DNA of 64,000 nt from Endocalyx cinctus (lineage: Eukaryota; Ascomycota; Sordariomycetes; Amphisphaeriales; Apiosporaceae), in the NCBI GenBank assembly GCA_001600455.1, contig BCKC01000007.1, positions 3,350,019 to 3,414,018 on the forward strand, in the 5' to 3' direction. Positions 11,818-23,926 of this stretch are shown here, piece after piece (position 1 is the stretch's first letter; every line of letters begins with the position of its first letter). The notes below the pieces were generated by a model that ran no database searches, was not told the origin of the DNA, and worked only from the letters and a program-made list of their open reading frames with translations. The translations under genes were made by a program, and so were the position numbers.

Positions 11818-13462
11818 GGCGCCGAAGATCCCGCACATGATGACGGTGGTGGTAGGGGTATCGAGATGAGGTCGTGAGTTTAAATAATAATAGTTAAAAA
11901 AAAAAGAGAGAGAGAGAAAAGAAAAGAAGAAAACTCGAAAACTCATAATCGCATCATACCCGCGCAAAGGCAAGAAAGACAGAAGAAAGAAAGAAGAAGA
12001 AAATACCCCGCTGGCCTGCAAGTACAAAGAGAGCCGGTACTTTATTAATACTTACGAAGTCATGTGATTCAACGGGGAGACGATTCAGTCTAAATGATGA
12101 TATACCTTCGGAATTGGGAAATGAAAGAAATGGGAGGACTATTGGCGTTAAGATCGGGGGGGCCCTTATATTTGTGTGTGTACGAAGAAGAAAGGGGGGA
12201 TGATGATGACCTGGATTTCTATTATCTCTTCTTTTTTCTTTTTTCTTTTAGTGGGCAAGCATGTTTGGGAATCGTGCAAACATTCTATCATGATTGTTTT
12301 TCTTCTCCCTTTGGTTGAACCGAGGGCACGATTTTGACGATTCATGCTTTTACCTACAGTATACGCACCATGGTTTCCTTACGGGACATGATGTTATATT
12401 CATTGTACTCGCCCCTACGATGAAGAAAGAAAGAAATAAAGCAAGAGATGAACCTTTTTTTGTTCCCACGATTCCGCATATACGGGTCTGGGCTTAATTA
12501 TGTAAATATTTTTTGTAGATCAATGCGCTGCGATGCAATATGCAATGCAATGCAATCATAATGCCACAAAGATGTTCGCGAACTGTTCGTACCTAGTGCC
12601 CATATCTTCATACTACATACTATACTAGTGCCCTTAGCATTGCTTAAGTGCGAACATGCCGTTTCGTTTATTAGAGGTTAGTCACAGTATTATCTTCAAC
12701 TTTGTTGTTGTTTATAGATTCGTGTTTATACACATTGGCCAAGAAAAAAAAACGTAACTGTAGCATGTTTACTTAACCCATCCGCTCCGGCGCAACTTCA
12801 TTTTCTCTCAGTAACGCTCACATGTCTAACCTACCTAAACTGCTAACCAAATGGTTCATGTTATGGATACCTTTTTTTTTCAACTAGTATCACTCCCAAG
12901 TGAAGAGGTGTATACATAGAGACTTCTACTGATCCGTACTTACATAGTACAAAAAAAAACATACGATGAACTTCACAAGTCCGAAGTAAAATCCAAAACC
13001 ACCCCCGGGGGAGGAGGAGCTATATTATAGTAAGCGAGTTTTTTTATACCGTGACGATGTCACCGGCCGGCAATCGGGGGCGAAACACCGAGTAACGAGT
13101 AAACGAAGATGGAAACACAAGTCGGTTTCATCGTAGTAAGCGCTATTTGTTTTGTGTGAAAGAGTGCCGACGGCAATCGTCTGGTTTCCATTCGCAGAAG
13201 AAGAAAAGTTAAAGCAGAAGGGTAAAAACAATAGGGGGGGTTTTTTTTATGGCTTGAAATTGGAGGACTAGCTACGTAGTCGAATTCTAATGTCTAATAA
13301 TAATACCAATACTCTTTAACTTGAGACCCAATTGTCTCGAATCCAAAAGTCCCGCACCAATTTATCCCGTACGCACCATTGACACCATGCAAAAAAAAAA
13401 AAAAACAACTCATCATACCTATATCCCCCCCCCCCCAAACCCATAGAATCTAGTAGGAAAAC
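11818..13462. other. Intergenic: convergent 3' regions
   Basis: Lies between the 3' ends of the Nce102-like (+) and GMC (-) genes. It contains purine-rich runs near 11895-12000, a short TGCAA tandem near 12531-12556, an A15 run near 13391-13405 and a C12 run at 13425-13436. No coding signal seen. Confidence 0.6.
12531..12556. repeat. Short TGCAA tandem repeat
   Basis: About four imperfect 5-bp units based on ATGCA within 26 bp. It is a minor microsatellite in the 3' intergenic region. Confidence 0.5.
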
Positions 13463-15393
13463 TTATAGCATAGTTTTAGCAGAAGTAGAAGAAGCAGCAG
13501 CTCTATCCTCCTTGATGAAATCAGCCGCCCGCTCGGCGACGGCGTAGACGGTCGTCTGGATGTTGCCTAGGGGCTCGAGGGGGAAGACGCTCGCGTCGAC
13601 TACGCGGAGGTTGGCGGTGCCGTGTACGATGAGGCGCTCGTCGACGACGCCTCCCATGTCCTTGGGCTTCATGCCGCAGGTGCCGCTGATGTGGAAGCAC
13701 GAGACGGTGCGGCTGCGGACGATCTCGCGCGCCTTCTCGAGGTCGTCGGGCACGATGTCGGGCACGCGCTTGTTCTCCAGGTTGAGCAGGTCCGAGTAAG
13801 GCGCGGTCGAGACGATCTTCTCGATGAACATGACGTTGCGCGCGAGGATCTCGATGTCGAGCGGGTGCGAGAGGTAAGCCGGGTCCCAGGTCGGCGGGGC
13901 GGTCGGAGAGGCCGAGTTGATGTGCACGGAACCCCGGGAGAATGGGTGGTTGAGAATGCTGAGGATACCGATGCAGTCGTACGAGGCTGTAGGGGTGAAC
14001 ATGTCCGTTAGGGTGTCCGGGTGGGGCGTGACGGTAAGCGAACCGGGGAAGGCCATATACTGGACGCACGGTTCCTCCTCTCCCTGGAGCAGCTCTCGTA
14101 GGAGCTTATACTCACTCTTGCGCGAAGGCGTCAGCGCGGAATTGTCGGAAAGATGCTCATCAAATATCTTTTTCCGGTCATCCACCGATAACAGACCTTT
14201 GTCATCTGCCATGGGGACGTAAGCGGCACTTATACCCATGCGCGCTAACGGTCCGTCGTTGCTTGCTGCATATTGATCTATGGCTTTTTGGAGGAGTGAT
14301 GGATCACGTAGCGCATCTTTGTTGGGGACTCCGTCCTTAATGGGGAATTGCTGAGACGTCATGAGATGGTCTTGTAAATGCTCGCCAACGTTGGGATTGT
14401 CGATAACAACATCAATACCAAGACTTTCCAGTAGCTTCTTGTCGCCTATACCAGATAATTCAAGGAGCTGAGGAGTCCTCAGTGTTCCTGCCGCTAGGAT
14501 AACCTCTTTAGAAGCGGAAATATTTGAGACTTTACCGTCTTCGGCGAGTATCTCGACACCCGTTGCCGTAACTTGACCATTACGCATTTCCGTAAGAATT
14601 TTCTGTACCTTTGTGGCCGTCATGACGACAAGGTTCGGGCGCTTGGCGACTTCCTCGGTGTAGTAAGCGGTCGCAGCCGAACTGCGCGTGTTGGTCTTGC
14701 CGTCGATAGTGGACGGGTTCTGAAAGGCGCCTATTCCCCTGCCTGACCTCGGATCTGTCTTCATCTCAAGTCCAAGGGCGGCAAAGGTCTTGAACCAGCT
14801 TTGGTTAACGATTGAATATTCGTCATCGTAGGTAATCTGAACGGGACCGTCCCCGGACAGCGAAGGGTCAAAGTAGTCCAAGCCACCTAACGCTTTCCTC
14901 ACTTCATCGCTAGGGGGGCGAGTGGTAGAGAATTTTTTCAGGTAGGGCGCAAGGTCGTCAAACGACCATCCTTTGTTGCCCAATTTTCCCCAGCTGTCAA
15001 GGTTTGTTCGCGAAGGAAACATAACCATTAAGAAGTTAGTGAGCGAACTGCCACCGATGACTCGTCCGGTATCCTGACGGAGATGGCGACCGTGAAGTTC
15101 TTTCTGTACTCCCGCATTTCCGTTAGTGAAAGAGATTTCATGTGACCGATGTAAAATCTGCGAAGGGCCTAAAGTGTACATACCTGAGGTACTGATCTGA
15201 AAGGCCAAATGAAGCCATCGTGTGTATAGACGACAGGGATCAAACCGGGCGTCGCAAGTGACGGGTTCGTTCTCTGATCAACACCGGCCTCGATAACAAG
15301 AACTCGGACATTGGGATCTTCGGTAAGGCGAGAAGCAACCACCAGACCGGAGGTACCTCCACCAACAATGACGTACTCGAAATCTTGAGTCAT
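13463..15393 (-). CDS. GMC-family FAD oxidoreductase
   Basis: Two exons on the minus strand, 15184..15393 then 13463..15103, giving 616 residues. The 80-bp intron has donor GTATGT, branch CACTAAC and acceptor TACAG, and it joins 'RSVPQ' to 'KELHGRHLRQ'. The ADP-binding fold is at residues 8-23 ('VIVGGGTSGLVVASRL'). 'GRVIGGSSLTNF' follows just after the splice. The second GMC signature is 'AAGTLRTPQLLELSGIG'. The C-terminal catalytic region has 'CFHISGTCGM' (active-site His) and 'PLGNIQTTVYAVAE'. Members oxidise alcohols (aryl alcohol, choline, glucose); the substrate here is not predictable. No signal peptide is seen, so it is probably intracellular. The start is a clean ATG, and the length matches the family. 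It is divergently oriented to the DUF1279 gene. Confidence 0.92.
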
Positions 15394-16857
15394 TTCGAAT
15401 TCTAGAAGCCGGTGTGGTTGAGGCGAGGCAAATATAAAAATGTGCGAGGAAGAAAAGAAACGACTCAGATAGCAACGAGGGGATGCCGTCAGCTCTTGTA
15501 CTTGCTGACGGAGCTTGATTTGATCTTACCGCATTGAATTCAGGACAGGGCACAATATGGAATTGACAGACTGGCTGAAGAGCAACGTCGTTTATAACGA
15601 CCGCGTTGTGTTACACGGCTATGCAGGCTCCATCTTTCGGACAAGGGATAACAAAGATATCTTTCTCGGAGTAAACAGCCACGATTTAAGATCTTACTAA
15701 GCTGAGCATCTAGGCAGCTAAGGCGATATATCTTGAAGTGGTATCTTAAAATATATCACACACGTCCCACCTGCCACCAAAGGGAGAAGTAGTAATTGTA
15801 AGGAGAGCTCCATATAACAAGTATCACCTAGAAGGCTACACCCACTGAGGCAGTTCATCAGGAACACTAGTGTAGAACGATGTTATGCTCATAATGCGGA
15901 CTATCATCCATGGATACATAGTCATGCTTACTTTCGGGTGCCTCGGACCGAACGGGTATGCCAGCAATCAATGAAAATAGAAATTTCATGATATACATAG
16001 TGTACATATATAGATTATAGTCTATATCAACTTTTCATCGTAAATTATCATTCGATAAACACCGTGTTTATTAAAAAGGAAGAAAAAGAAACGAGAGGAA
16101 GACGTTGTATTGTACCCTGGTCAGTCAGGTCGGCAGGTCTCAGATAGCTATGACTGTATCTAGGTACTTGTTATGTTACGTCACTTATTACTTGCAGGGT
16201 GCGTGAAATATATAATGGAATAAATAAGGCTGAAAAAAAAAAAGGAATAAAAACAACAACTCTTCCCTTCAAATATCATTTGTAGCGATTATTTCTGCAT
16301 CGGTCTACGATGAAAGCAAGCATGAAGTTAGAGAGACATACGATGATACGATTCTCCAATGATTTAATATTATAAATAGTTCACTTTTAGACACTTTTAG
16401 GTAAATATTCACGCCAAGTGCATATTTGTGTACTATGTAATTGAGTGATTCCCGGAGTTAGGATGTACAAAGTCGGGCATCGGATTGTCGGGGCTTTTTT
16501 GACCTGCAGCTTTCCAAAATTTTCTTTTGCAGCTTACACTAATGGATATTGGCTTGTTGTATTGAGTCAGCTGTCTCTCTCTCCCTCACCACAATATCCG
16601 ACAATACCATCTCTCTATGTAATTCTAATTCTATTCGACTTTATATCTATCACAATAAGTCTAACTTATTTCACTGTACAATACGAGGTAGATATCTAGG
16701 TGACAAAGTCGGAGTTAAGAGGGTCTCTCTGCCTTTGAAACCACCCTACCTACCTATCCGAATCCAGTCGCATCTTTCAAAATAGCAAGACCTTCGCCTC
16801 TCTCGATTACTGTCTTTCTTAAGAGTCTCGCCCACTAATTCTACTTATTTTCTCGTA
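15394..16857. other. Divergent promoter region (GMC - / DUF1279 +)
   Basis: The 1.46 kb separates two divergently transcribed genes and should contain both promoters. It is AT-rich with an A11 run near 16232 and several TATATA words. No protein-coding or RNA gene recognised. Confidence 0.6.
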
Positions 16858-17760
16858 ATGATAATGTTCCGATCAAATCTCCAAGCTTTTAGACCTTTTC
16901 TACGATCCCCTGCCGTTAATGTAGCATCTCGCAGTGCCCGAGGGATACAGATACCGGCAGCGAGATCGGCACGACTACAGCAACCTCAACGATTTGTGTC
17001 TTCGATACTTTCTGAATCTACCGTAGCTCGAACAAGAACGACAGGCTTCGCCGCTAAAACTAAGAAATCACCGCTACGGGTCGATCGACGTTCTTTCCAC
17101 AATAGTTCCCGCCTCCGAGGTTCGAAATCCCAAACCAGCCAGACTGCGCCTCAAGAATCACTGAGTGTATCGGCACGGCTAAAGAAATTATCGAGAGAAT
17201 ATGGATGGACGGCGCTTGGTGTATACCTCGCCTTGAGTGTATTAGACTTTCCATTTTGCTTCTTGCTTGTGAGGGTGGTTGGGACGGAACGGATCGGTAT
17301 GTTGATTGGATAGATCTTGGATATATCGGAAACTATGGCTGACAAAAAAAATTATATAGCGTCGGTGGAGGAGTTTGTGGTTTCGAACGCCAAAAAAATA
17401 ATACCTGAGTCTGTTCGAGAAAAATGGCATGAATATCGAGAGGCTTTCAAGAAGGCTGAGCAAGAGCAGTTGGGAAATAACGACGTTAGTGAACATGTCG
17501 AAATGGCTGGATGGGGCGTGGAAGAAGCGGAGCAGAAGAACCATGCGGAAGCTAGTAAGTCATCTTCTGTTTGTTTCGTGCTGAGTGGTGTACTAATACA
17601 ACTTCGTTTAGGTTTGGGAACACAATTAGCGCTGGCATACGCTATTCACAAAAGTTTTATATTCATTCGGGTTCCCCTGACTGCGGCAGTTTTACCCAAA
17701 GTCGTCAAAGTCCTGAGGTCTTGGGGATGGAATATCGGAAAACGAAGAGGGAAGCCCTAG
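16858..17760 (+). CDS. Mitochondrial DUF1279 (FAM210-like) protein
   Basis: Three exons, 16858..17296, 17360..17554 and 17612..17760, encoding 260 residues. Intron 1 (63 bp, branch GGCTGAC) preserves frame and removes a TAG at 17311. Intron 2 (57 bp, donor GTAAGT, branch TACTAAT) also fits. Residues 1-90 are Arg/Ser-rich without acidic residues, a likely mitochondrial presequence. The DUF1279 domain begins at 'KLSREYGWTALGVYLALS' with a first membrane helix. It ends with the conserved block 'LALAYAIHKSFIFIRVPLTA' and 'VLRSWGWNIGKR'. Family members are mitochondrial inner-membrane proteins linked to organelle translation and morphology in animals; fungal roles are poorly defined. A second ATG lies two codons downstream and would give nearly the same product. 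Confidence 0.88.
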
Positions 17761-19319
17761 TTCACGCCAACCCGCAGAGCCTATCTCACCTCCAAAGTCT
17801 CGAATCACTTCTGACCAAGCATTCTTGTGTACTTTTTGTGTATTAAAACCTGTATATTGGTTGAATGAACTCTGTATGTATAAAGAAACTCCACAATAGA
17901 TAAAATAGTTAATCTCTCGTCATTCCAACTTCTACTTCGAGTCATTTATGGCTACAACTCGAGAACTGACGTCCATTCGTCTTTGAAAAGTTGACTAAGT
18001 AACAACTCCAAAAAGTACTTCCACTTGGCTAAGAATAAGTATACTACATAAGTTTGAATCATAGCGGTGGTAGTTTACGGAGAAACCAGCGCAGCAGCAG
18101 CAAAAACTGTCGAAACCCTGCGTATGTTGGCTGCCGTCTACTAGTCTCGCTCCGACACCGCAGCGGCTTCTGGGTGCTTCTGACAGCAATATACACCTTG
18201 GTAGCCGCCACAAGGTGCTTTAACCCTATTTCACTATTTCACTATTTACAGTATATTCATACAGAAATAGTATTCAGACTACTTGGCAGGGAGTTGCCAA
18301 AATAGTTCGAATATACGGGCTACTCCTAATGAAAACAAAAGATTAATTCTAGCAACTACTTATTTTTTAACGAAGATATATTAAAAAAATAATACTTTTT
18401 AAGTATATATATATATATCAAACCTAAGGCAGCAGCACTCACGTTATACTATACACATTAATCCATGACTTCCGGCGAACATCCCATTACTACCTACCTC
18501 CCTTCTGTATCGTCTAAGCTGGAAGGTATTCGATACGTTCATTTTCATCACAATAACCCAAGGCCTGTGAAAAAGTACCGATTGGTCTATCTTGCATACA
18601 AATTACTTGCCCACCAAGCCAAGCAGTACCTATTCAAGTAGTCAGTACCATTTAAACATTTTTTTCAACATAGCCAGCATTACAGCTCAAGAAGTATAGA
18701 GCGCCATACAAGCTACTATGAAAACTACAAGGATAGGAGGATGGCCAGGAAGGAAACCCCAGGAAAAGTTAAAACTGAAACTTTATACCTGATTAGTTTT
18801 TCCTGAGAAGACGGAGCTTTTCTTCTTGACCTCCTATCTACGCTCCCATAGCTTTTTAATCTACAATAGAAGGCCAAAATATCTATTTGGGCTCCCATCG
18901 GCTTGGGGCGATAAGAACATTTTTCGTCTAAGAATTACACTAAGTCCGCAGGCTAAAAAGTCGTAGCTTTCTCCGATGTCTAGAGGACACTTCGCAGCGC
19001 AAACGCCATTGAGCAGGATGCCATAGCTGCTCGACCTGTATTTAGTGGCGTGTCCGTACTTTCACTTGATACACTATCAGTTGAGCTTGTGGTATATATA
19101 AGACACACATTCCCTCTCATGTTTCCTTTCAAATATACAACATTTCAGTTTTCCTCTTATGTGTATATTATCTGATATACTCATTATTTTATTATTCTAA
19201 GATATTTCTCAACTCGTACTACGACGCCCTCTCTTGTTGACTCAACCACAGTCTCCTCTGTTCAGAATAAGATACAACATTTCATTTTTTACATAACTTC
19301 GTCGCAAGACAAAAACAAA
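17761..19319. other. Intergenic region with TATA box before the orphan gene
   Basis: No convincing gene in 1.56 kb. It contains a short TTTCACTA tandem near 18224-18246, TA repeats near 18404-18418 and a strong TATA element at 19093-19102. Short ORFs here lack recognisable similarity. Confidence 0.6.
19093..19102 (+). promoter_or_regulatory. TATA box (TATATATAAG)
   Basis: A near-consensus TATA element lies about 220 bp upstream of the ATG at 19320 and is followed by pyrimidine-rich DNA with CAACATTTCA words. It is consistent with a core promoter and a long 5' UTR for the orphan gene. Confidence 0.5.
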
Positions 19320-20228
19320 ATGTCTAAATACCCCATGTACACAGACAGCTGGGACCCTGTACCGCTCTCCTTTATTCCCGAATCTCTGTCCCTTGAGCCC
19401 GAAATGGCGCAAGATGTCGAAAACCAGAACGACTACTTCATCGGCAATGACGACGACGACGACGAAGAATCAATATTCAAAATGTTTATTGTTTTTGAGG
19501 AGGACGAAGATCAAACTGCTCCAAACACATCAGGTCCAGCTGAACATCTCAACACAGCCAATCCAAGCACCCTGGATACAGATCAACTGGAACAAAGCAT
19601 ACCTGATCCGATTGAGCTTCCTGATCCAGACTTTCAGAATGGTCAGGGCATAGATCAACCTGGTCCAAGCACGTCAAACCTTGCCGAACCCCCCAACCCA
19701 ATCGTCCAAAGCGAGCAGAGCATCGATGAACCAGTCCAACCGCCCCGAAAAAGGGCTAGGAAAAGTCAAGAAAACTCCCCAAAGCTCGGAACCGGGGCCA
19801 ATGCCAAGCGAGCCAAAACTTGGTCGAGCGGGGTCGGCGGGAACATGGCTGCCGCCGAAACGGCCGGACAAGGGCGGACAAAGAACCGATACTCGGGTGC
19901 CCACCGAGATTGGGGCCTGTATCGGGACGAGGCGAGCAACCTGGAGTCTGCGCGATTCTGGGACCAATTCTACGCCGTCCCTCGCCAGCGACCGCCACCG
20001 CCACCGCTGCCGCCACCACCACCGACGCCGAATCCCCCTTACCAGCAGCCGCCGGCTACGCAGGGGCCGAGAATTCAAGCCCAACAGCGATTTTTTCTTC
20101 CGCCGGAGATCCAACACAATCCGGTTCAAGAAGCTCTCGGTATGTTTCGCGCCTTTGGAGGTATGAATGCTGGAAGAACGGGTTACCAGCCTTTTGGTAC
20201 GGCGAATACAGGTTACCAATTCTTTTGA
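19320..20228 (+). CDS. Orphan low-complexity acidic/proline-rich protein
   Basis: Single-exon ORF of 302 residues with start AAAATGTCT, preceded by a TATA box. No known domain recognised. Residues ~40-65 are an Asp/Glu cluster partly encoded by a GAC repeat, and residues ~70-145 are rich in Pro, Gln, Ser and Asn. A bipartite-like basic stretch ('PPRKRARKSQ' plus 'AKRAKTW') could be a nuclear localisation signal. Residues ~225-245 are a polyproline tract, and the C-terminus is rich in Gly, Phe and Tyr. The composition suggests a disordered, possibly nuclear protein. The high internal GC and lack of stops over 900 bp support coding, but a lineage-restricted or non-conserved ORF is possible. Confidence 0.6.
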   Translation: MSKYPMYTDSWDPVPLSFIPESLSLEPEMAQDVENQNDYFIGNDDDDDEESIFKMFIVFEEDEDQTAPNTSGPAEHLNTANPSTLDTDQLEQSIPDPIELPDPDFQNGQGIDQPGPSTSNLAEPPNPIVQSEQSIDEPVQPPRKRARKSQENSPKLGTGANAKRAKTWSSGVGGNMAAAETAGQGRTKNRYSGAHRDWGLYRDEASNLESARFWDQFYAVPRQRPPPPPLPPPPPTPNPPYQQPPATQGPRIQAQQRFFLPPEIQHNPVQEALGMFRAFGGMNAGRTGYQPFGTANTGYQFF

Positions 20229-21651
20229 TATGATGAACTCTTTTGATATGATGAGATGAAATGGAAATTTCGTTTAGCTTTTGACATATTTCATTCCTTC
20301 CTTCCTTAAATCTCGATATCAACCAAACCATACAGCATGATACATATATTATTATCTATACCATTTAGAATACATGAATATATATAAAGGACAAAGACCA
20401 TTATTTTTCGGTAAACGATTCCATGTACAAAGTACGAGATTGAAAATATAGGTCATTAGAAGAATATAACTTACTACGTGTATGGACATACTTAAGTATG
20501 TACCTAGCAGCCCTAGGTATTAATTTTCAGGGTCTATGTACTAAGTATTTACTGTGGGTAATAGATCTACACCATCTGCCTAGGTACAGATAGTAGATAC
20601 AGATATCCACTACCTCATATCCACAACTACTGACTCCATGCCTATCTGCCTATGTACCTGATTTACTTAACACTTAAATAGTGTACTCATTCCTGAGTCA
20701 TTAGTCTTATCCGTTGTTATATTTCCAGACCTAGAAATACAGAGTCTTCTGTTTGTTCCTGTTCAAGTCCTATGTACCTACTTAAGTATCTAGGACCTAG
20801 GTAGGTAATATTGCAAGTTTAGTACTTACTACAGAGTACGTAAAGTAATATAGTAAGGGATTCTACCTACTTAGTACTTACATATTGTATACTTACATGT
20901 CTGTATGTATATACGCACACTTATTTACATACCTAGGTACTCTGTAATAGGCTATATTCTCTATGCTACGCTACGCTGTGACCCCTCTGCTTAACAAAAA
21001 TCTATACCCCAACATAGAGAAATAACAGGGACTCTCCCCTGTATTAATATACACAGTAAATTGTCTTATCTACAACTACCAAAAGTAACGTACGAACCCA
21101 AGATTGCAGCCACCCGGCTCGGCATCCATCACAAATACAACCATACCAGAAATGAGATCAACATAATAGACATTGGTCAACGCAGCTTTACTTGTACATT
21201 TAAGATATTTTGTCAACGCGTTATTAATTACGACCTTCTTTTTCTGGGCTTTCTTTCCTCTCCCTTTACTCAATCATGATGTCTTGCTTATCGTCGATAT
21301 TCTAGCTTAGGTTACTCTTTTCAATGCGTATAATAATTCTTAATTCTTTCTTTCCTATTTCCTTTTCTTTTAAAGTCTCGTTCTAGTTAACACGTTCATT
21401 TCTTCCCAATCCATTCGTTGGATATTTATAAATCCATCGCCTGTTCATTACTATTTACAGACATAACAGACTTTTTGGCAGCATTCTTTAGTGCGCTCTA
21501 ATATATTTTAATCCGACTCATTGGATTTGAATATCAGTATCCCCAGACCGTTATTGTTTTGACTAGATAGATTTATAAATTACGTTTTAGTCTTGTATTT
21601 CGACCATTGATTGAGATTGTTCCGTTTACAACCCGTCTGCTGACCATCGCC
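20229..21651. other. Intergenic region rich in TACCTAGGTA words
   Basis: Contains no gene I can support. Between about 20470 and 20950 it is dense in TACCTA/TAGGTA and TACTTAAGTA words. The 3' part is the promoter of the PNGase A gene, with several TTTATAAAT-like stretches. Confidence 0.6.
20470..20950. repeat. Degenerate TACCTAGGTA/TACTTAAGTA word cluster
   Basis: Many overlapping palindromic words of the types CCTAGGTA, TACCTA, TAGGTA, ACTTAAGTA and AGTACTTA occur within 480 bp without a fixed period. Smaller clusters occur near 9995-10030, 43335-43360 and 45700-45880. It is not a simple tandem repeat. Similar words are frequent in intergenic DNA of many Sordariomycetes. Confidence 0.5.
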
Positions 21652-23926
21652 ATGGCGGGAATCGAACGTCTTCCAGGTGCAGGTCTCGTTAGATCAAGTC
21701 ACAGACCGTTTACCTTCCTCAGGGCAACTCTATGCATCTTATTCGTTTTCGCTGCTGTCCACATTGGTGTCTCGGTATTAGATACGGCCGATAAAAATTC
21801 GGCCAAATTGATGCTAAGAGCTCACGTTGAACCCGAGTTGAATATCCGTCAAGAGACGACATCGACCACGTCTACTGCTCCCACCTCAACAGCCACCGTC
21901 CTCGAGTGTTTCCAGGTTGCTCAGCCGGTTTTGACGCCAAATGGGCCTAGTGTAGATACCTCGTCTACGACCGATAATGATGACGTTTCTGAAGCTTCTC
22001 AGGCAGTCGCCGCAGCCGGGGCGTCTCGGGATTCTTCACCGTGTACTGTTCTTTTGATGGACCACTCCTTTGGTTTTAGTTACGGGATGCCATTCATCGG
22101 TAGGTTGTGAAAAATTCATTGTGAGATATGTGATAATTGATGGGTTTTTAATAGGAAACTACACCCCTCCGGACTGTCCCTTTAACCGCGTCGTTATGAA
22201 TTTTACTTCTGTATCCCAAGGCCGGCAATTTGACCGACTTGCCCTTATGTACTTTGGTGACACTGAAGTATGGCGAACCTCGACTGCTGAACCTACGCAG
22301 CCACCTGGTATTCGCTGGACATATCTCAAGGATATGACGGAATATTTGTATTTCTGGAAGGCACCCCAGACGCTCATCTTCGACCTAGGAAACCTGATCG
22401 ACGACACATATACCGGTCCATTTAACACTACCCTCACCGCAACCTTCTTTATGAGTGATATCGAAACTGACGATGCGTCTCCCGCGGACCTTATCATTCC
22501 CATCTCTGCCCGGAAGGGTGCCACGAATGAAGTGAGTCAGTTTACTTTGCCAGCAGACAATGCTACCAATACCATCACGTTCCCCAAAAATGCGAACAGA
22601 GCCGTTTTCACCGTTTCCGCAAACGGCCAAGCTTCCGAAGAGTTTTGGTGGGCCAATGTGCTCCAAAGCGATGTTTCCACCTTCACCAACACCTCCGGGA
22701 CGTTATACGGGCTATCTCCATTCCGTGAAGTTCAGGTTCTCATTGACGGCGTCGTTGCCGGTGTCGATTGGCCGTTCCCGGTTATTTTCACAGGAGGTGT
22801 CGTGCCTAGCCTACACCGGCCAATCGTAGGCTTGCAAGCCTTTGACCTTAGAGAACACCAAATTGATATAACCCCTTGGTTGCCAGTACTCAGCGATGGC
22901 GCCGAACATACATTCACCATCCAAGTCGGCGGTATAGCAGACGATGGAAAATCTTCTGGTACTCTTACCGAGACTGTAAACGATAGTTGGTATGTCACTG
23001 GTAAAATTTTTGTTTGGTTAGACGACGAAGATTCCGTGACGACTGGTACCGCCCCTACTATCGAATTCGGCGCGCCGAGTATCACATTTTCAAGCGCCGT
23101 AACGCAAAATGCTACAGGTGCAAACGATACACTTACCTTCAATCTCGTTGTTGCGAGATCCATGTCGGTAACATCGACAGTCAAGTCGCAGAACGGGGAC
23201 GGCGTCGCAACTTGGTCGCAGAGCCTATCTTACAGCAACGATGTTGCTCTTACCGATTTTGGCTATACACAATTTAATAATTTCATCATTGACGGCACCG
23301 ACAAAGTGGTGGCGCCGAATGTCGCCTACAAAGCGGTCTACAGTTATCCGATCATATGCAACCAGACCTACGGGGTCTCGTCCCAGGGCAATCTTAGTAT
23401 CGAGGCGAACCTGATCGACGGCCTCCAACTGCAGTTCGAGGGTCAGTCCGTGTTCCCGTCCGGATTGGAAGCGTTTGCCGGTAACGCCGCCGTTCCCAAG
23501 TTTGCCGGTTCGCTGCTGAAGACGCATCGCAACGGCACGGCCGCGTTCGCCCAGACCGGGGATGGAAAGAACAGCTCCGGCTTCGGCTCCACGAACCAGA
23601 TTTTCAGCTTCGGCGGTTACGAGGACGCGGCGGACGCCGAAAACGTCCGGGAGCTCTACTTCCGCGACGTGACGGCCGTCAACCAGACCATCACCTTCAA
23701 CTCGGAGCAGGTCCTGGGCGTGGATAGCGCTGCCAGCCTCGATCTAGCGGGATCGACGTCGTCGGGCGGGGCAGCTTTGGATCTATTTGCGGAAATGCCC
23801 GCGGTCAGAAATGGCCTCGTCGACCAAAAAGTCTTTGTGACGTCCGGTGCTAGCACGAAGGGACGAGCTGTTCATGATGTGAACCGCGGCGATAAGACGA
23901 GATCTCTGTATTATCAGTCCCCTTGA
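21652..23926 (+). CDS. Peptide N-glycanase A (PNGase A) family membrane protein
   Basis: Two exons, 21652..22099 and 22155..23926, giving 739 residues. The 55-bp intron (donor GTAGGT, acceptor AATAG) is phase 1 and restores 'MPFIGNYTPPDCPFNRVVMN', the hallmark opening of the PNGase A catalytic region. The start is ATCGCCATGG; no ATG exists further upstream in frame. Residues ~22-44 form a single hydrophobic segment, suggesting a type II membrane anchor with a lumenal or extracellular catalytic part. Later blocks include 'SDIETDDASPADLIIPIS' and 'REVQVLIDGVVAGVDWPFPV', both typical of the family. Several NxS/T sequons fit a secretory protein. Plant and fungal PNGase A remove N-glycans from glycopeptides at acidic pH; activity here is inferred from the family. 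Confidence 0.9.
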
